DNA of 64,000 bases from Aaosphaeria pasadenensis (Eukaryota; Ascomycota; Dothideomycetes; Pleosporales): NCBI GenBank assembly GCA_022813625.1, contig JAKLMB010000006.1, forward strand, positions 868,001-932,000. Reading direction: 5' to 3'. Below the pieces are notes generated by a model. It saw nothing but the letters and a program-made list of their open reading frames with translations, had not been told where the DNA came from and did not search any database. This document shows positions 33,299 through 45,013 of the stretch, one piece after another. Position 1 is the first letter of the stretch. Every line of letters begins with the position of its first letter. The position numbers and the translations under genes were made by a program.

Positions 33299-35269
33299 AT
33301 GGCCGTGTCGAACGAGAAGGGTGGAGAGTTGAGGATGTTGGCGCAACAAGAGAGCAGGCACTCTGCGCTGCAGAATGAAGCCGAACTTGTTCAATCGCAG
33401 CACCCTCTCAGTCAGAAGGATGAGAAAGATTTGGAGGTCAATGCCGTAGCGGATGATGAAATTCCCAGGGAAGACGACAGCGGATTGCCTTTTTCTAAAG
33501 CGCGCTGTATCGCCTTGGTTATTACAGTAACACTAGCTGCGATTCTTAACGTGAGTTCAAGAATTATTTCATTGAGTACTGATTGCCCATGTATTATAGC
33601 ATCCGTGTGCTAACCATGGTACATCATAGACCCTGGGTGTGCAAGCATCCGTCATTATCCTACCTACCATCGGCCATCATCTTAATATTCCAGAGAGTAG
33701 ACAACAATGGATAGTCAGCGCTTACAATCTCACTTTTGGTTGTTTCCTCGTATGTCGATTTTCTTGTGCCCCTCTCGATCTCCTCTCTGACCAGCTTTCC
33801 GCAGCTATTATGGGGCCGCCTCGCAGATGTCTACGGCAAAAGATTGATCTTCCTTTGGGGATCTGTTTGGATCACCGTGACATCGATAATTGTTCCTTTT
33901 ATGCCCAATGAGATTGGGTTCGATGCCTTCAGAGGACTGCAGGGCCTGGGTGCTGCAGCGATGGTGCCAACGGCCTTGGGCATTCTAGGAACGACATTCA
34001 AGCCCGGAAAAGCGAAGAACTATGCATTCTCTTGTTATGGTAAGGATTATTTCGAAAACCCAAAGATCATGAATATCAGAACTGACCATATGTTTAGGCG
34101 GTGGTGCACCTCTAGGAGGAGCTCTAGGAAATGTCATTGTACGTAGTTCTATCTACTCACATACCCACATCCAGTAACTAACAACTTCATAGGGAGGTGT
34201 GGTAGCAGCCTACCTTGACTGGCGCTGGGTATTCTGGATCTTCGCCATTCTAGGTGCACTTATCACAGTCGCGGGTTACTTCGTGATTCCACTTCCGCCA
34301 CTCCAGGAAGAGCCCATCAGCATGCGACACAATGTTGACTGGGTCGGTGGAACACTCGTCACAACGTCAATCCTCATCCTTCTGTTCGCTCTGACCGAAG
34401 GTAATGTCGTCGGATGGTCAACCCCGTGGGTCCCTACTCTCATCGCGGTATCATTTGTCATCCTTGCAGCATTCGTCGTTTGGTGCCACTGGCTGGAGAA
34501 ACGAGGCCACCGGCCTCCTCTCATAAAGGTCTCCATCTTCAAGAACATACCATTTTCAGCGGCCAATATTATTATGCTTCTATTCTTCGCATCGTTCAAC
34601 AATTTTCTTATTACTGCAACTTATTGGTAAGATTGCACTTGCCCCATTATCTGCACCCTTTGCCCTCGTCAAGTTTTGACTTATCAATCTAGGTTTCAAT
34701 CTTATCAAGGACTCTCCATCATCCAAACAACCCTCCGTTTCATCCCCAACGGCATTACAGGTGTCACTGTAGCTTTCATCTGTGCCCATCTACTCGCGCG
34801 CGTTCGCGGCGACTTCATCTTGACATTCGGCACGATCGCAATCTCACTTTCCTCCATCCTCTTCGCTATTCCCATTCCTACCGACACTACCTATTGGGCC
34901 TGGGCATTTCCGGCCCTAGTCCTCAGTATCAGCGGCGCAGATACGCTCTTCCCCATCCTGACGCTGTTCGTCGCGAAGACTTTGCCCGCTGAGGACCAGG
35001 CGCTCGGTGGGGCTTTGATCAACGCTGTTGGACAGGTTGGACGTGCCATTGGTTTAGCTATTACGACAGCGATCCAGACGGCTATCATTGCGAAGGAGAG
35101 GGGGGTTTCTGTGCAGGAGGTCGGTGATGGATTTGGCTCTGAGCCGGGAGACGAGGCTCTTAAGCTTGGGTTGAGGGGTGCTAGTTGGTTCAATGCTAGT
35201 ATAGGTGTGATGGCTTTGGTCGTGGTGTTGTTGTTCTTTAGGGGTGCTGGCAAGGTTGGAAAGCACTGA
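33299..35269 (+). CDS. MFS transporter, DHA2 (14-TM) type
   Basis: Major facilitator exporter of the drug:H+ antiporter-2 type, at the plasma or vacuolar membrane; substrate unknown. Six exons, 33299..33550, 33630..33749, 33805..34039, 34098..34138, 34193..34626 and 34693..35269, give 552 residues. The cytosolic N-terminal 70 residues are hydrophilic. Conserved motifs appear once introns are removed: AYNLTFGCFLLLWGRLADVYGKR (motif A region) and GGAPLGGALGNVIGG (motif C-like, antiporter), followed by YLDWRWVFWI. Exon 4 is only 41 nt, and its inclusion is forced by frame and motif C. About 14 hydrophobic segments are seen. No secondary-metabolite biosynthesis gene lies beside it, so a drug or metabolite export role is only a family inference. 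Confidence 0.88.
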
Positions 35270-35531
35270 GTCAAAAGAAAGACATTATTGAGGGACAAGA
35301 AGGAAAAGTTGTCGTAATATTAGAGATATCAGACGAACGCCTGGCCCAGTCTATATATCTTCCGCCATGGTAATCTAAAAAGGAAAATATGGAATCGCAG
35401 TCGTTATGCAACCCTTGGTATCTAATCTTGGTATACTCTTGCATCCTTGGGTGTTTGCAATTTCTTCCCGCTATGCAATCATGCACGCTATTCTCGTGTG
35501 CATATATCGACTTGCCTGTAGACTTCCCCTC

Positions 35532-36932
35532 TCACATCAAGCTAAATGATCGCCTGTGACTGCGAGCACGCTCGGGACTAGTCTCAATCTCTTGCCTAGG
35601 CTCTTCCTCAATCCCATCATCCCGCATAAACGGATCGTCGGGCTTTTCGTCCTCCCACCCGAGCAGCTTCATCCACCCCTCGCACACCCTCACTCCATGG
35701 CCCCATCTCACGCCATCCCAGCCTTCTTTCCGCATCCCCTGCACGAGCAACCATGCACAAACATGCACGCTCCTCCTCGCGCTCGTCAGACTGTGAACCC
35801 TCCCATCCTCCGACAGCCTCACAACCATAGAGTCTTTGAGGTACCCCACCATCACTCCGCTGTCATCCTTCCGGGCCCTCTTCCGCCCAGTCAGATACGG
35901 CAAGCTGCTCAAAGCCGTGTGCAGCCTCGCCTTGTGATTCAGCACCAGGGCGTCCGTTTCGATGAGCCCCGACGACAGACCGTAGACGCCCCAGCCGAAA
36001 GCCTCCAGGGATAGCACCGCATGAGCTGACAGAATGTTGTCGAGGAGCGCGATGGTGGTCTGCCAGAGTGCACTGAATACCCTGAGGTCGTCGTATGCGG
36101 GTCCGGCAGGCTGAGCGGTGTGGGATGCGTCCTGCGCGGCAGAGAGACTGCTCGCAAAGCGTGTTGGTGTCAGGTCCGGCGGGGATTGGGATGGCGGGAG
36201 GGACTCTCGGTTGAAGATGTTGGAGGGGATCGTGGCGTGGGTGTGGAGTTGGCAGAGTCGTTCCGTGTGGTGGAGGAGGAAGTGGAAGCGTGGGACGGGC
36301 GTGAGGGATTGTGCGTGTTGGAGGATGGCGGCCGATGATGATGATGGCGATGGCGGAGGTCGGTCCGTGTCCTGAGTTTCTGGTTGGGAGGCTCTTGATA
36401 TGTCGGCCTGTATGGGTGGTGAAGGTTGTGTCTGCCCACCTGGAATGATGGCTGGTTTACTGGGTCCTGGCAAATCGTGCAGAGGAATCTTCGGTACATC
36501 CGTCTCTTTGAGCCATTGAACAGTTCCGGTCACAGGGCCGGATTGGGAGAGTGATCGTGAAGGGCGCATCGTGGCTTGATTATGTAAATCCAATGCGTTC
36601 AATGCCTCGACGAGCGAAGCATGTTGGGTGAGCGCATCATCTGCGGATAATGTGCGCCGTAATGGAGTGCCAATGGTTTCCACGAGTTGAAAATTCGTCT
36701 CTGTTGAATTTTCTGAATCCCAGTGAATTTTGGAAGCATCAGACGGTAGCGTTGGCTCCTGTGCCAAGTTGTTGTCTTGAATGGGCTCGGGAGGCATTGT
36801 CACGTCACTGTAGATGCCAACATCGTCGTCCAGAAGTTTTCCCAGGCCATCATCTGGAGGCGGAAGCGGAAATGTGAAAGACGGCAATGGCGGTTTGCCA
36901 CTGCCGTCTTGCGTTGACCGAGAGGTCGGCAT
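35532..36932 (-). CDS. Unrecognised fungal protein
   Basis: I do not recognise a domain. The open frame runs without intron from an ATG at 37142 to the stop at 35532. The start chosen here, 36932, gives 466 residues and drops a 70-residue N-terminal part that looks like translated leader; the longer form is 536 residues. Residues 1-260 are low-complexity, rich in Pro, Ser, Asp and Gln. The C-terminal 200 residues look folded and helical: an ALWQTTIALLDNILSAH segment, a Gly/Leu-rich GWGVYGLSSGL segment, then two short helices with conserved Trp. There is no signal peptide. The overall design, a disordered N-terminus with a helical C-terminus, resembles some fungal regulators, but no zinc cluster is present. 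Its 3' end converges with the MFS gene, 262 bp apart. Confidence 0.55.
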   Translation of the reverse strand: MPTSRSTQDGSGKPPLPSFTFPLPPPDDGLGKLLDDDVGIYSDVTMPPEPIQDNNLAQEPTLPSDASKIHWDSENSTETNFQLVETIGTPLRRTLSADDALTQHASLVEALNALDLHNQATMRPSRSLSQSGPVTGTVQWLKETDVPKIPLHDLPGPSKPAIIPGGQTQPSPPIQADISRASQPETQDTDRPPPSPSSSSAAILQHAQSLTPVPRFHFLLHHTERLCQLHTHATIPSNIFNRESLPPSQSPPDLTPTRFASSLSAAQDASHTAQPAGPAYDDLRVFSALWQTTIALLDNILSAHAVLSLEAFGWGVYGLSSGLIETDALVLNHKARLHTALSSLPYLTGRKRARKDDSGVMVGYLKDSMVVRLSEDGRVHSLTSARRSVHVCAWLLVQGMRKEGWDGVRWGHGVRVCEGWMKLLGWEDEKPDDPFMRDDGIEEEPRQEIETSPERARSHRRSFSLM

Positions 36933-37279
36933 GGCCTTTTGTGTTGGTAGGTATGTCGTTGTCGTCGTTTGTCGCAAAGTTGGTAGGACTTGTAGCGCGC
37001 CGGCGAAGTTTATAAGCGGATCTAGCGAGCGGAGCAATTGAAGTGATGGGAAGCGAGTACGAAAAACAAAAAATAATGTTGAGGATTGATTTACCAAGCA
37101 ACGAGAAGAGAGACCGAGCCCAGAAGAATATATGCACAGCACTATACCAAACGGTCACGCGCATAGAAGCAATGCGAATGTTAACGAAGTTGAGTATCGT
37201 GATGTGGCGATCACGGGTACCCCACTGCGCCTCATCTGTCAAAATGTGGAAATTCATCAACAAATCATCAGTTCATTCA

Positions 37280-38624
37280 TCATTTGCCTCGATTAAACCC
37301 CGACAATATGCTGCCTCGCACGAAACTATGCCGGAAACTGTCCCTTAGGAACAATCGGGGAGGCTCCTCGTCGAGCTCTACTAGTACACTCAGATCGACT
37401 CGAATGTCGCCAACACCCTCGCGCGTCTCCACGGGCGTGCCTCTCATGCTATCCTCACTATTCTTCTTCTTCATCTCTGGCTTCTCTAGTATTGGAGGCC
37501 CTGATATAGTCGTTGAAGTGCTTCCTTCTTTGCTCGGTACCAAATCCGAAAGCCCAATCTCTCGACGATATCCCCGATGCTTCGGTCCACTGCGCGAAGG
37601 CCGTGATGGGCGATCATAGTGTCTTATATGCGCTGAAGTTGGGTTCGAAGCCAGTCCGCAGTGGAACATGATGTTCTGAAGAAGAGGCCGCAATGTGGCA
37701 ATGGAGCCCGCAGTGATGCCAATGCCAGGCTCAACCGTTGACCATATCGCTACATCGGTTGTAGCCCACAGAAAATCCTCCCCGTCATTAAGAGTATGTA
37801 TATATTGCATTCTCACAATCGTTGCTGTACTGCCAATCGCTGCGAAAGCCAAGAGGCCAGCAACCAGCGCTTTGGTCTTGGTCTTCATCTTCAGGCCCCA
37901 GACGATGAAGAATGGCAGAATGCCGAATCCCCAATCCGCAAACGCATTCAACGCCCCAAGTGCATACGTGATGCCTAAAGTTGGGCCCTTTGGGATACAT
38001 TTGCCTGAAGCGGGGTGGTTGTTCCAGAATTCAGAGACTATAGTCGTGAGTAAAGGCACACCAATACGAACAGGAACACTGACCTGGGATGCACTGGAAC
38101 ATGGCAAGGAATAGATAGCAAAGACCGAAGATAACAGTTCCAAACATCAGTATTCGAATGCACCATATGTGCCAGGGCCTGATAGCTACTCGAAGATAGA
38201 AAATGCCGAGCGCAATCTTCAAACAACAATTGCTCACCACATAGAGCAATTCACAAAGATACCAGAACTGCGGCACATCAGTATGATCATGCTTGTAATC
38301 GTTGCTGGGCGAATGGCGGCCTACCAGAAGTGCTGTTCTAGTGTCGCTATCATCCAAATCCCATCTGTGTCTTCCTGTTCCGTATATTGCTGCGACTATC
38401 TGAAAGACGACATACACTGTGAAGAAGGCCTAGATTCAAATGGTTAACGCTGTCGGGGGAATAGGATACATCGAACGAACCAGAGTAACCGTCATCCACC
38501 AATCATCGCCACCCCATGACTTGCGCATCACTGCTCGTACGTAGACTCTCAAGCCTACCGTGAGCCATGTCAATAGGAAGAACAGAATTGCTACCGCGAG
38601 CACTTCATTCCTTCTATCATCCAT
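37280..38624 (-). CDS. Fungal rhodopsin-domain integral membrane protein
   Basis: Seven-helix membrane protein of the fungal rhodopsin-like family (PF20684 type; includes PTH11-like proteins), thought to act in sensing at the cell surface. Molecular function is unproven and there is no retinal-type lysine evidence. Exons are complement(37280..38037, 38084..38429, 38481..38624), introns 46 and 51 nt, giving 415 residues. Intron 1 has a weak GTTCGT donor, but the join restores WMTVTLAFFTVY. Family features are visible: the RxxVRxxxxKSWGGDDWW start of loop 1, HxxxD after GTGRHRW, WYLCELLY, a C-rich helix, and PLLQNI near the seventh helix. The C-terminal 120 residues are cytosolic, Ser/Arg/Glu-rich. 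It lacks an N-terminal CFEM domain. Confidence 0.85.
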
Positions 38625-40243
38625 AGTCGTCCCTGATTGCTCCTGACAAAGTCATTCGTTCCCACTGCCTAGGCTCATCAGCTCGTTGCTCTGATCGCAC
38701 ATCACGGAGGACGGCCAGAACTTGAGTGTAATATAGAAGGCATTATAGGAGGACACGGCCTAGATTTGTACCTATCCCAGCTCCACGGAGGCAAGTTATG
38801 GTTTGGCTAGTCGTGTCTAGAGTTTTACTTCATGTCTGCTATCCGGGAATAGCACCATGTTCCTCATGATTTGCATGCTATCAACACCGGCAATCCCTCT
38901 CTCACATCCCTCTCCATGAATCATGCATGGCCCGCGCCGCGGTTGATTCGTCGCTCGCTTCCTAGCTAAATACGCCGAACTAACGGTCCATCGATTGGTG
39001 CATTTAGGCCAGACTCTGGGGAGGCGATCATGGACGGCTAGATTCCCGACTACCGGACTAGCTCAGGATTTCTGCGACATGGACAAAGTTTATCAATAGC
39101 TACCAACCCAGCTGTCTTGACTCTTGACAGCCTTAACAGCCCCTGTGAGGTGGCTTCACATCTGCCGTCGGCACCTCCACTGCGCGAAGTAATCTGCACA
39201 TGGATCGTCGGGGTGGTGCTCCGTCCGGATCATCGAACCAAACTTTCACACCACCAAAGGCTAGAGAGGATACTTTGTTTAGTGCGAGAGCAGCCTTGCA
39301 GATACGAGTAGATTCAAGTAAACAATTGTAACTTGTGGAAGGATTTGCGTCAACAAGTTCACATCAACTTCCAAGCACGGGTGGCGATACCAATTGGGAC
39401 TAACATCCTAGATTGGTGCAGTGAAAATGCAAGGTGTTGCTGCTGCTGCAGAATATCGTTTTCCAACCGTCACTTTGAGCTATCTCGTGCACTAAAATCA
39501 TGCACGAAGCCGCTACGGCATTGTTTCAGACATCTCTTTTAACTCTAATACTGCAATCACAAGAAACTACGTACAGGAGCCATCGTCATTTTTGCCGTCC
39601 GCATTGCATTCCGCAGCTTTCTCTGAAATCGCGACGAATGCAAATATGCGCATTGTAGGTACAGTGAGCGTTGCTCAAGACATAGGCGTCTCGTTGACCA
39701 CAGTGAGCCCAATACTGCGCGTTAGGGTCCTGACTTTGTCGCTGGTGAGGGATGTTTGCATAATTAGGTGGTACAAAGGTCATCACTTGATCCAATAGAA
39801 GCGGAGTTTGGCGATTTCCTCATTTCGGCCACTCTGTATGGTCCCGTTCCAGCTGCGCTGGTCCGTGACTGTCAAACGAAAGACACACGACGTGTTCTAC
39901 CTCTTAGTGACCCAGAGGTGTATTAGGCCAAAAGCAATTAGGCGGTCTATGCTCCCAGTCACCTCACGCATGCTCATTGATCTGTTTTTTCTTCTTGCAA
40001 TGCATGCTCGTTCACAGCCAAGGCAAACATTCCCGGTGTTCAAAGGGCTGTGGGTCTACATTTGTCAATTGTTCTACCATTTGTTTCTGCAATGTGTGAC
40101 CAACATTGATTAAGCATGGCCTATGCTGCTGTTACCCAATATAAGGTGGTGTGCCGACCTTCTCATCATCATAATCACACATTATCCTATCCTGTACATC
40201 TCTATAACGTTTTCAACCCTTTCACAAGATTCAAGGTAACTCA
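38625..40243. other. Intergenic region
   Basis: About 1.6 kb without a supported gene; only short frames lacking codon-usage or domain support. An AATATAAGG element near 40138, about 105 nt before the next ATG, could be its TATA box. Confidence 0.5.
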
Positions 40244-41758
40244 ATGAACAATCTAAGCATGGCAAATCCAGCGGCGGCAACGGCTTCAGCAAGCCAGCAA
40301 GATGAGCTTGCAGACGGGATCCGTTACTATATCGTTCGAAAAGGCGCCGTCATGGTCCCACTCATTCCCGCCGATCGACTGCCCTGCGAGCTTCTAGGTG
40401 TTCCACGACAACTTAGCCACCAACAAATATCCAAACAGAAATTGGAATTTGTCGCCGAAACATCTGAGCCCGCTTCTCTGCTCCATATGCACAGTGTTGG
40501 ATCCGCCCAGTCATCAACACCGAAGTGTCTAGCTCCAGATCATCTTGTCAGGAGTGAGGCATCAGAGCGCGATCCTCAGAAGCATGTGGAAGTGAGCCCT
40601 GCACACGTGAGTAGATCACTGGTAAGTAAAGAACCTCCTTGTACCCTCAAATGCTTACCAGTAATCCAGTCTGCCATCGATAGTCAGGGCCCTATATATC
40701 CTAAGGATACCCAATGCTCGGCACATGTCCCACGATCTCTTCCCCCCTCAGGTGTCGAGCCTGACCCTTCGAAGAAGGAATACTGCACTTACTGGATACG
40801 AACCGGCGAATGCGCTTACACTGCTGAGGGATGCAAATTCAAACATGATATGCCCAGCATGAACAAACTTCGTGAACTCGGGTTCACTAGACTTCCTCTA
40901 TGGTGGAAGGAGAAGACTGCTGTTCGACTTCAGCAGCCCTGGATGCAACGACGCCTCCATGAGAGCAAAGGAGAGCGTCCTGGTCAGGCACCCACTGCTC
41001 CTGTTCGACACCCTCTTTTCAAACATATACTAGACCGTCAGATGAAGGAGATCAACGTTACTGTCACCAAAAAACGAGAGAACGAAAAGGCAGATACTGG
41101 TGTGGGTCAGAATGCGTCGAAGTTGCAAGCACCGAAACATGAACAGGACAGAACGGAAAAGGTAGTCAACCTCATTGATCTGGAACCTGTAGCGCCTCCG
41201 CCCAGCCCGTCTTCAACGTCTCCAGGCAATACGCCATCTCCCATTGATAGCGACTCCGAATACCCAATCAGTTCTTGCTCGTCATCTGATACTCATGGTC
41301 CCCTGTCTCATCAGGGTTCTCGCAAGGATGGAATGGCCACGAAGTCTTCTTCAAAACAACTTGGGCCAACTGTCGCCGCAGACGTCAGCCAGAGAAGAAT
41401 GACAGTATCCCGTCGAAATTCTACCAATTCAAAATATTCGACTGAGTCAACCCATGTTCAGCCTCCGCCGAGATCGAAGAGCGGTCCACTACGACGTACC
41501 TCGGAAGCCAAAACCAAGAAGGCCCACAAAGATAGCCGCCCAGTCTCGAACGACTTACCCCGGGGCAAGGGTGGCCTAGCCGACTCCAAATATGCGGCCA
41601 CAGCTCCTGCATCGCGAAAGGCGAAGGCGAAGAAGAAGTCCACGCCAACTCGTGAGCCCATGCCTCAGTCCCTTGCAGAGGAGATCGACAAGGTCACTCG
41701 CGAGTACTTGCGAAAAGAATGGCTTCGTACGCAGGAAATCGGCAGACTCGGAATGTAG
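40244..41758 (+). CDS. CCCH-type zinc-finger protein
   Basis: A single CCCH finger, C-x8-C-x6-C-x3-H (YCTYWIRTGEC through CKFKH), lies at about residues 180-201 of the unspliced frame. Such fingers usually bind RNA. The frame is open for 504 residues, but a strong candidate intron at 40622..40669 (GTAAGT donor, CTTAC branch, TCCAG acceptor; 48 nt, no stop) would give 488. After the finger comes a short conserved-looking ELGFTRLPLWWKEK segment. The remainder is disordered and basic, rich in Ser, Pro and Lys, with a possible nuclear localisation run (KAKAKKKS) near the end and a final acidic-basic helix. No signal peptide. The start could also be the Met at 40259. Function unknown beyond likely nucleic acid binding. 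Confidence 0.7.
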   Translation: MNNLSMANPAAATASASQQDELADGIRYYIVRKGAVMVPLIPADRLPCELLGVPRQLSHQQISKQKLEFVAETSEPASLLHMHSVGSAQSSTPKCLAPDHLVRSEASERDPQKHVEVSPAHVSRSLVSKEPPCTLKCLPVIQSAIDSQGPIYPKDTQCSAHVPRSLPPSGVEPDPSKKEYCTYWIRTGECAYTAEGCKFKHDMPSMNKLRELGFTRLPLWWKEKTAVRLQQPWMQRRLHESKGERPGQAPTAPVRHPLFKHILDRQMKEINVTVTKKRENEKADTGVGQNASKLQAPKHEQDRTEKVVNLIDLEPVAPPPSPSSTSPGNTPSPIDSDSEYPISSCSSSDTHGPLSHQGSRKDGMATKSSSKQLGPTVAADVSQRRMTVSRRNSTNSKYSTESTHVQPPPRSKSGPLRRTSEAKTKKAHKDSRPVSNDLPRGKGGLADSKYAATAPASRKAKAKKKSTPTREPMPQSLAEEIDKVTREYLRKEWLRTQEIGRLGM

Positions 41759-43104
41759 CAGTGCCACCTCTGGACAAGCTGCACGAGTTCCTCCTGATAC
41801 ATTGGCAACATCGCGCTCCCTTCACAACTAGTATCGCATCATGCAAGATCATCCATATCATATTTCCGTTATAAAGGGTTTCATTTTAGAGGGTTCGAAG
41901 GCAATGGCACATTCATTATGAGGAGTTCTGGTTCTCGTTCATCTTCCTGTATACATCAGATAGACTAAACAGTTCAGCAATACATATCTAAGTAGGATCG
42001 ATACAAAGGGTACATGAATAGAAATATACTGCATTATTTCCGCGCTCTTAATGTTTTCCTAGATCTACTTCATCCATATAGCACATCACTTCTGCTGACG
42101 GCATCTCCCAGTGACGAAAGAATATGTACAACCTCACGGACACTTTAAGCCGGAGCATTAACAAAAAACATGCTATCGATGTTGATTCCGAAATTATTCA
42201 TCTGAAGCTGATTCGAAGCGAAGGACTAGAAACTTGCGCTCATTGGTCCACGAACTCACCACCAAATTGATCTGCAGGCTAAAGTGCAATATCTCCAAAT
42301 TTGAGTCTGAAACGATGGGGAATGAGTGGTGATCGGCAGTGTTGAACGTCATATTTTGAGGGCAGCGCAAACAGAAGCTTACATCTGGCTTTTGTTACTC
42401 TATAAAATAAGTCGAAAAGTGGCAATCCAACAGTATGAGATGTTCAATTGCCTTCTTACTGTGCAGCAAATATTCAACTGTACTCCGAATCCCCCATTCC
42501 ACCCGCAATCTGCACCCAGTATCCGCCACCTTCCCCCAATCTCCAAAGTTCACGGCAGAGCATAGGAGCAATCTTCTCCCCAATTCGCGAAAACCTTGGC
42601 TCGGGGAGCCATCCCAGATTTGCCCCTGCGCATCCCATGCGATTGACCAATCCCGAGACCCGTATTGTAGATGACCCCATTTAAACGCCAATATCACCGT
42701 CGAACATCACAGTGAGTATATCAGGCTTTACATTGGTGGCTGATGGTGGAATTGAGAGTTCCAGTGAGGGGTGTAATCTGGATGTTGGGTTTTGGAGTGA
42801 CGGGATGAACTGGAGAGAGCAGGGAATGGGCTTGGAGGACATGGGAGAGTGGGAGTTTCGATCGAGTTGAGGAAGCGGATGAACGAATAGCATAGCGATT
42901 TTGCGGCAGTTGGTGTGTTTGAATCCCCGGTACAGTGCCGAATGTGATGCTTTCTGGGTTCTATAAAGGCGGCAGAGAATGAGAAAACTGGGTTAACGCA
43001 TCCACTCTAGAAGTCTATCTCAGCCATTGCATCATCAGAATCTTGAGCGCACTATCGATATCTTATAGTTCCATCTTCAGAACTCGTCAGAAAGATCAGG
43101 CACA
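41759..43104. other. Intergenic region with AA8 gene promoter
   Basis: No supported gene in about 1.35 kb. A TATAAAGG element at 42963-42970, about 140 nt upstream of the AA8 start, is a likely TATA box. Confidence 0.5.
42963..42970 (+). promoter_or_regulatory. TATA box of the AA8 gene
   Basis: TATAAAGG within a purine-rich context upstream of the secreted cytochrome gene. The distance fits a short 5' leader. Confidence 0.45.
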
Positions 43105-43796
43105 ATGAAGCTGAGCAGCCTTCTCTCCCTTTCTCTTCCTCTGCTTGCAACTGCACAGACTGCAGCTCCCTATACAGATGCCAAATCAGGTATCACCTTC
43201 AACGCCTACGTAACCTCCAACTATTTCTTCGGCCTTGCTCTACCCGAGAATGCGACTGGGTCTGACTTTATCGGGACGATTGGAGGCAAGGGAACCGGAT
43301 GGAGTGGTGCTAGCCTAGGGGGGCAGATGAGAAATAAGCTTTTGGTCTTGTCGTGGCCGAATGCCCAAGCTGTCTTGTCCAGCTTCCGAAAGACAGCGTA
43401 AGTGGACATACTAAGGCTCCAATGTTTGGAGGGAAGAACAATTGACTGACGGAATAAAGCCAATATGGATCTCCTGCGGTCGCGACCGGGACGTTTACCC
43501 AGACTCCGATTGCTAATGGAACTTATGTTAACTCTACACACTGGACATACACCTTCTTGTGTTCGAACTGCATTCAGACTGATGGGACAACTTTCAAGTC
43601 ATCGGATACAACGGCGAGCATTGGATTTGCCTTTAGCGCTACTGCTCCCACTCAAAAAACGAATGCTGGTAGCGCAGTCTCGAAGCACACGTCGCAGGGG
43701 CTGGTAACGTTCGATCTGACAAAGGCGAAGAACGCAAACTTCGCCACCTGGAAGTCATGGGCTGCCCCGAAAGTTGCCAGGGGCTTTGAGGCGTGA
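43105..43796 (+). CDS. Secreted AA8 cytochrome-domain protein (CDH-type cytochrome, stand-alone)
   Basis: Single-domain b-type cytochrome like the haem domain of cellobiose dehydrogenase (AA8, iron reductase domain), expected to shuttle electrons outside the cell, for example to lytic polysaccharide monooxygenases or Fe(III). Exons 43105..43397 and 43460..43796 (62-nt intron, GTAAGT donor, TGACTGAC branch) give 209 residues. A signal peptide is obvious (residues 1-18, cut after ATAQ). The AA8 fold begins at about residue 20 (YTDAKSGITFNAY). Likely haem ligands are the Met in GGQMRNK and the His in SKHTSQG, by analogy with CDH. A Cys pair (LCSNC) probably forms a disulfide. No flavin domain or cellulose-binding module follows, and no GPI signal is seen. 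Confidence 0.85.
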
Positions 43797-45013
43797 TGGA
43801 GTCTCGCATGAAGAGGGTAACAGATGTTGAGGTGCTGTAGAAAATCCTCGATATGGAAGGGTCGTTACTCACAAGCAAGCCGGTTGCTCTTTGTTGGAAG
43901 TCCAAAATTTTGCAGTACTATTTTTACCCCAATTCATTCCAGTGCTACCCCAAATGTTCGTATTATCAGGAGACTCGTGTGAGCGATCGCAAGTCGCGAC
44001 CTGGATTTGCCATTAATCTCAGCCGCCTCGTATGTCTCATGTTGTGCCCTTCAGACTAAAGCCCTTTGCCCAGCCGTATGACCTACAATATAATTATTCG
44101 CTCAAAGTAGGAAACCATAATCTAAAACGATTTGGCTTTGCCCTAGGTCATCCAATTAGAATGGACTTTGAGAATTAGATGCCTGAATGTCGGCAGCTGC
44201 CCACGTTATTCATGCTGTGGGGGCTGGGGTTCCCCATCATCAAAGTACACTCATTTCTCTAGTATTCCAGATGAAACTGATCTCTTCCTACGTGACCCTA
44301 CAGCCAGTAGATCGCCATTATTCTACTAGTATGAAGTTCCGCTACTATTTGAGTTCTGAAGACTTCAGGCTGAATCCCAATATGACCAGGCGGGCCGGAC
44401 TTCAGGGAAGCAATGTCCGTGTCTGTCGCCAAGTGCGGAGTTGCTACCGTCAGTTATTTAAATGCCATATGTGCTGCATGCAGCAAGGTTATTTGATTGG
44501 CAGAGGTCGGCGCTCGCGGCAATTGGAATGCTTAACGTGTATCTCTTCAAGTCGTATACAAAGCGGACGATCGCTCCGAGCGGATGGATTACTGAGATCG
44601 AATACTCCTAACCGTGAAGATACGAGGGTTGGGCCGAAGCTGAGAAGTGTTCGTAGTTTCATGAACTCTGCTCATCGTGGGCTGGATTGAATGTGGAGTC
44701 TAGGCCAGAAAAAGTCCCTGAAGACCTGCGTCTAGAATATTTGCATCACTGAACAAGTTAAGGAACCTTGTGTTCTTATATTCAAGTAGGCCCTGATCCC
44801 ATTAGACCGGCACTTTGTCGATTCCAGCTGCGGGAAAAATTCCAGCCTCTGGATTCGTGTGGGGTCTTTACTTCCATCCTCCGCTTCCCGTCTTTTTCTG
44901 CAAGAGAAGGCATCCCTTCCATTTCTTCCTATCTCTGTTCCTGACTGCCAATACAAACCTCCAGTCTTAGAAAATCTCCGTGTATTGCGTCATTCGTTAC
45001 CTTGGCCTGTATC
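43797..45013. other. Intergenic region
   Basis: About 1.2 kb. An open frame at 44187-44690 has no domain and no support, so I do not call it a gene. Otherwise promoter and UTR sequence. Confidence 0.45.

Noticed and set aside
39151..39320. Possible tRNA because of a TCGAACC-like box
   Set aside because: The box is interrupted (GGATCATCGAACC) and no cloverleaf or A box can be formed around it.
44187..44690. Plus-strand open frame of 167 codons before the cysteine-rich gene
   Set aside because: No signal peptide, domain or splice continuity; Cys residues are scattered and do not match the 6-Cys repeat.
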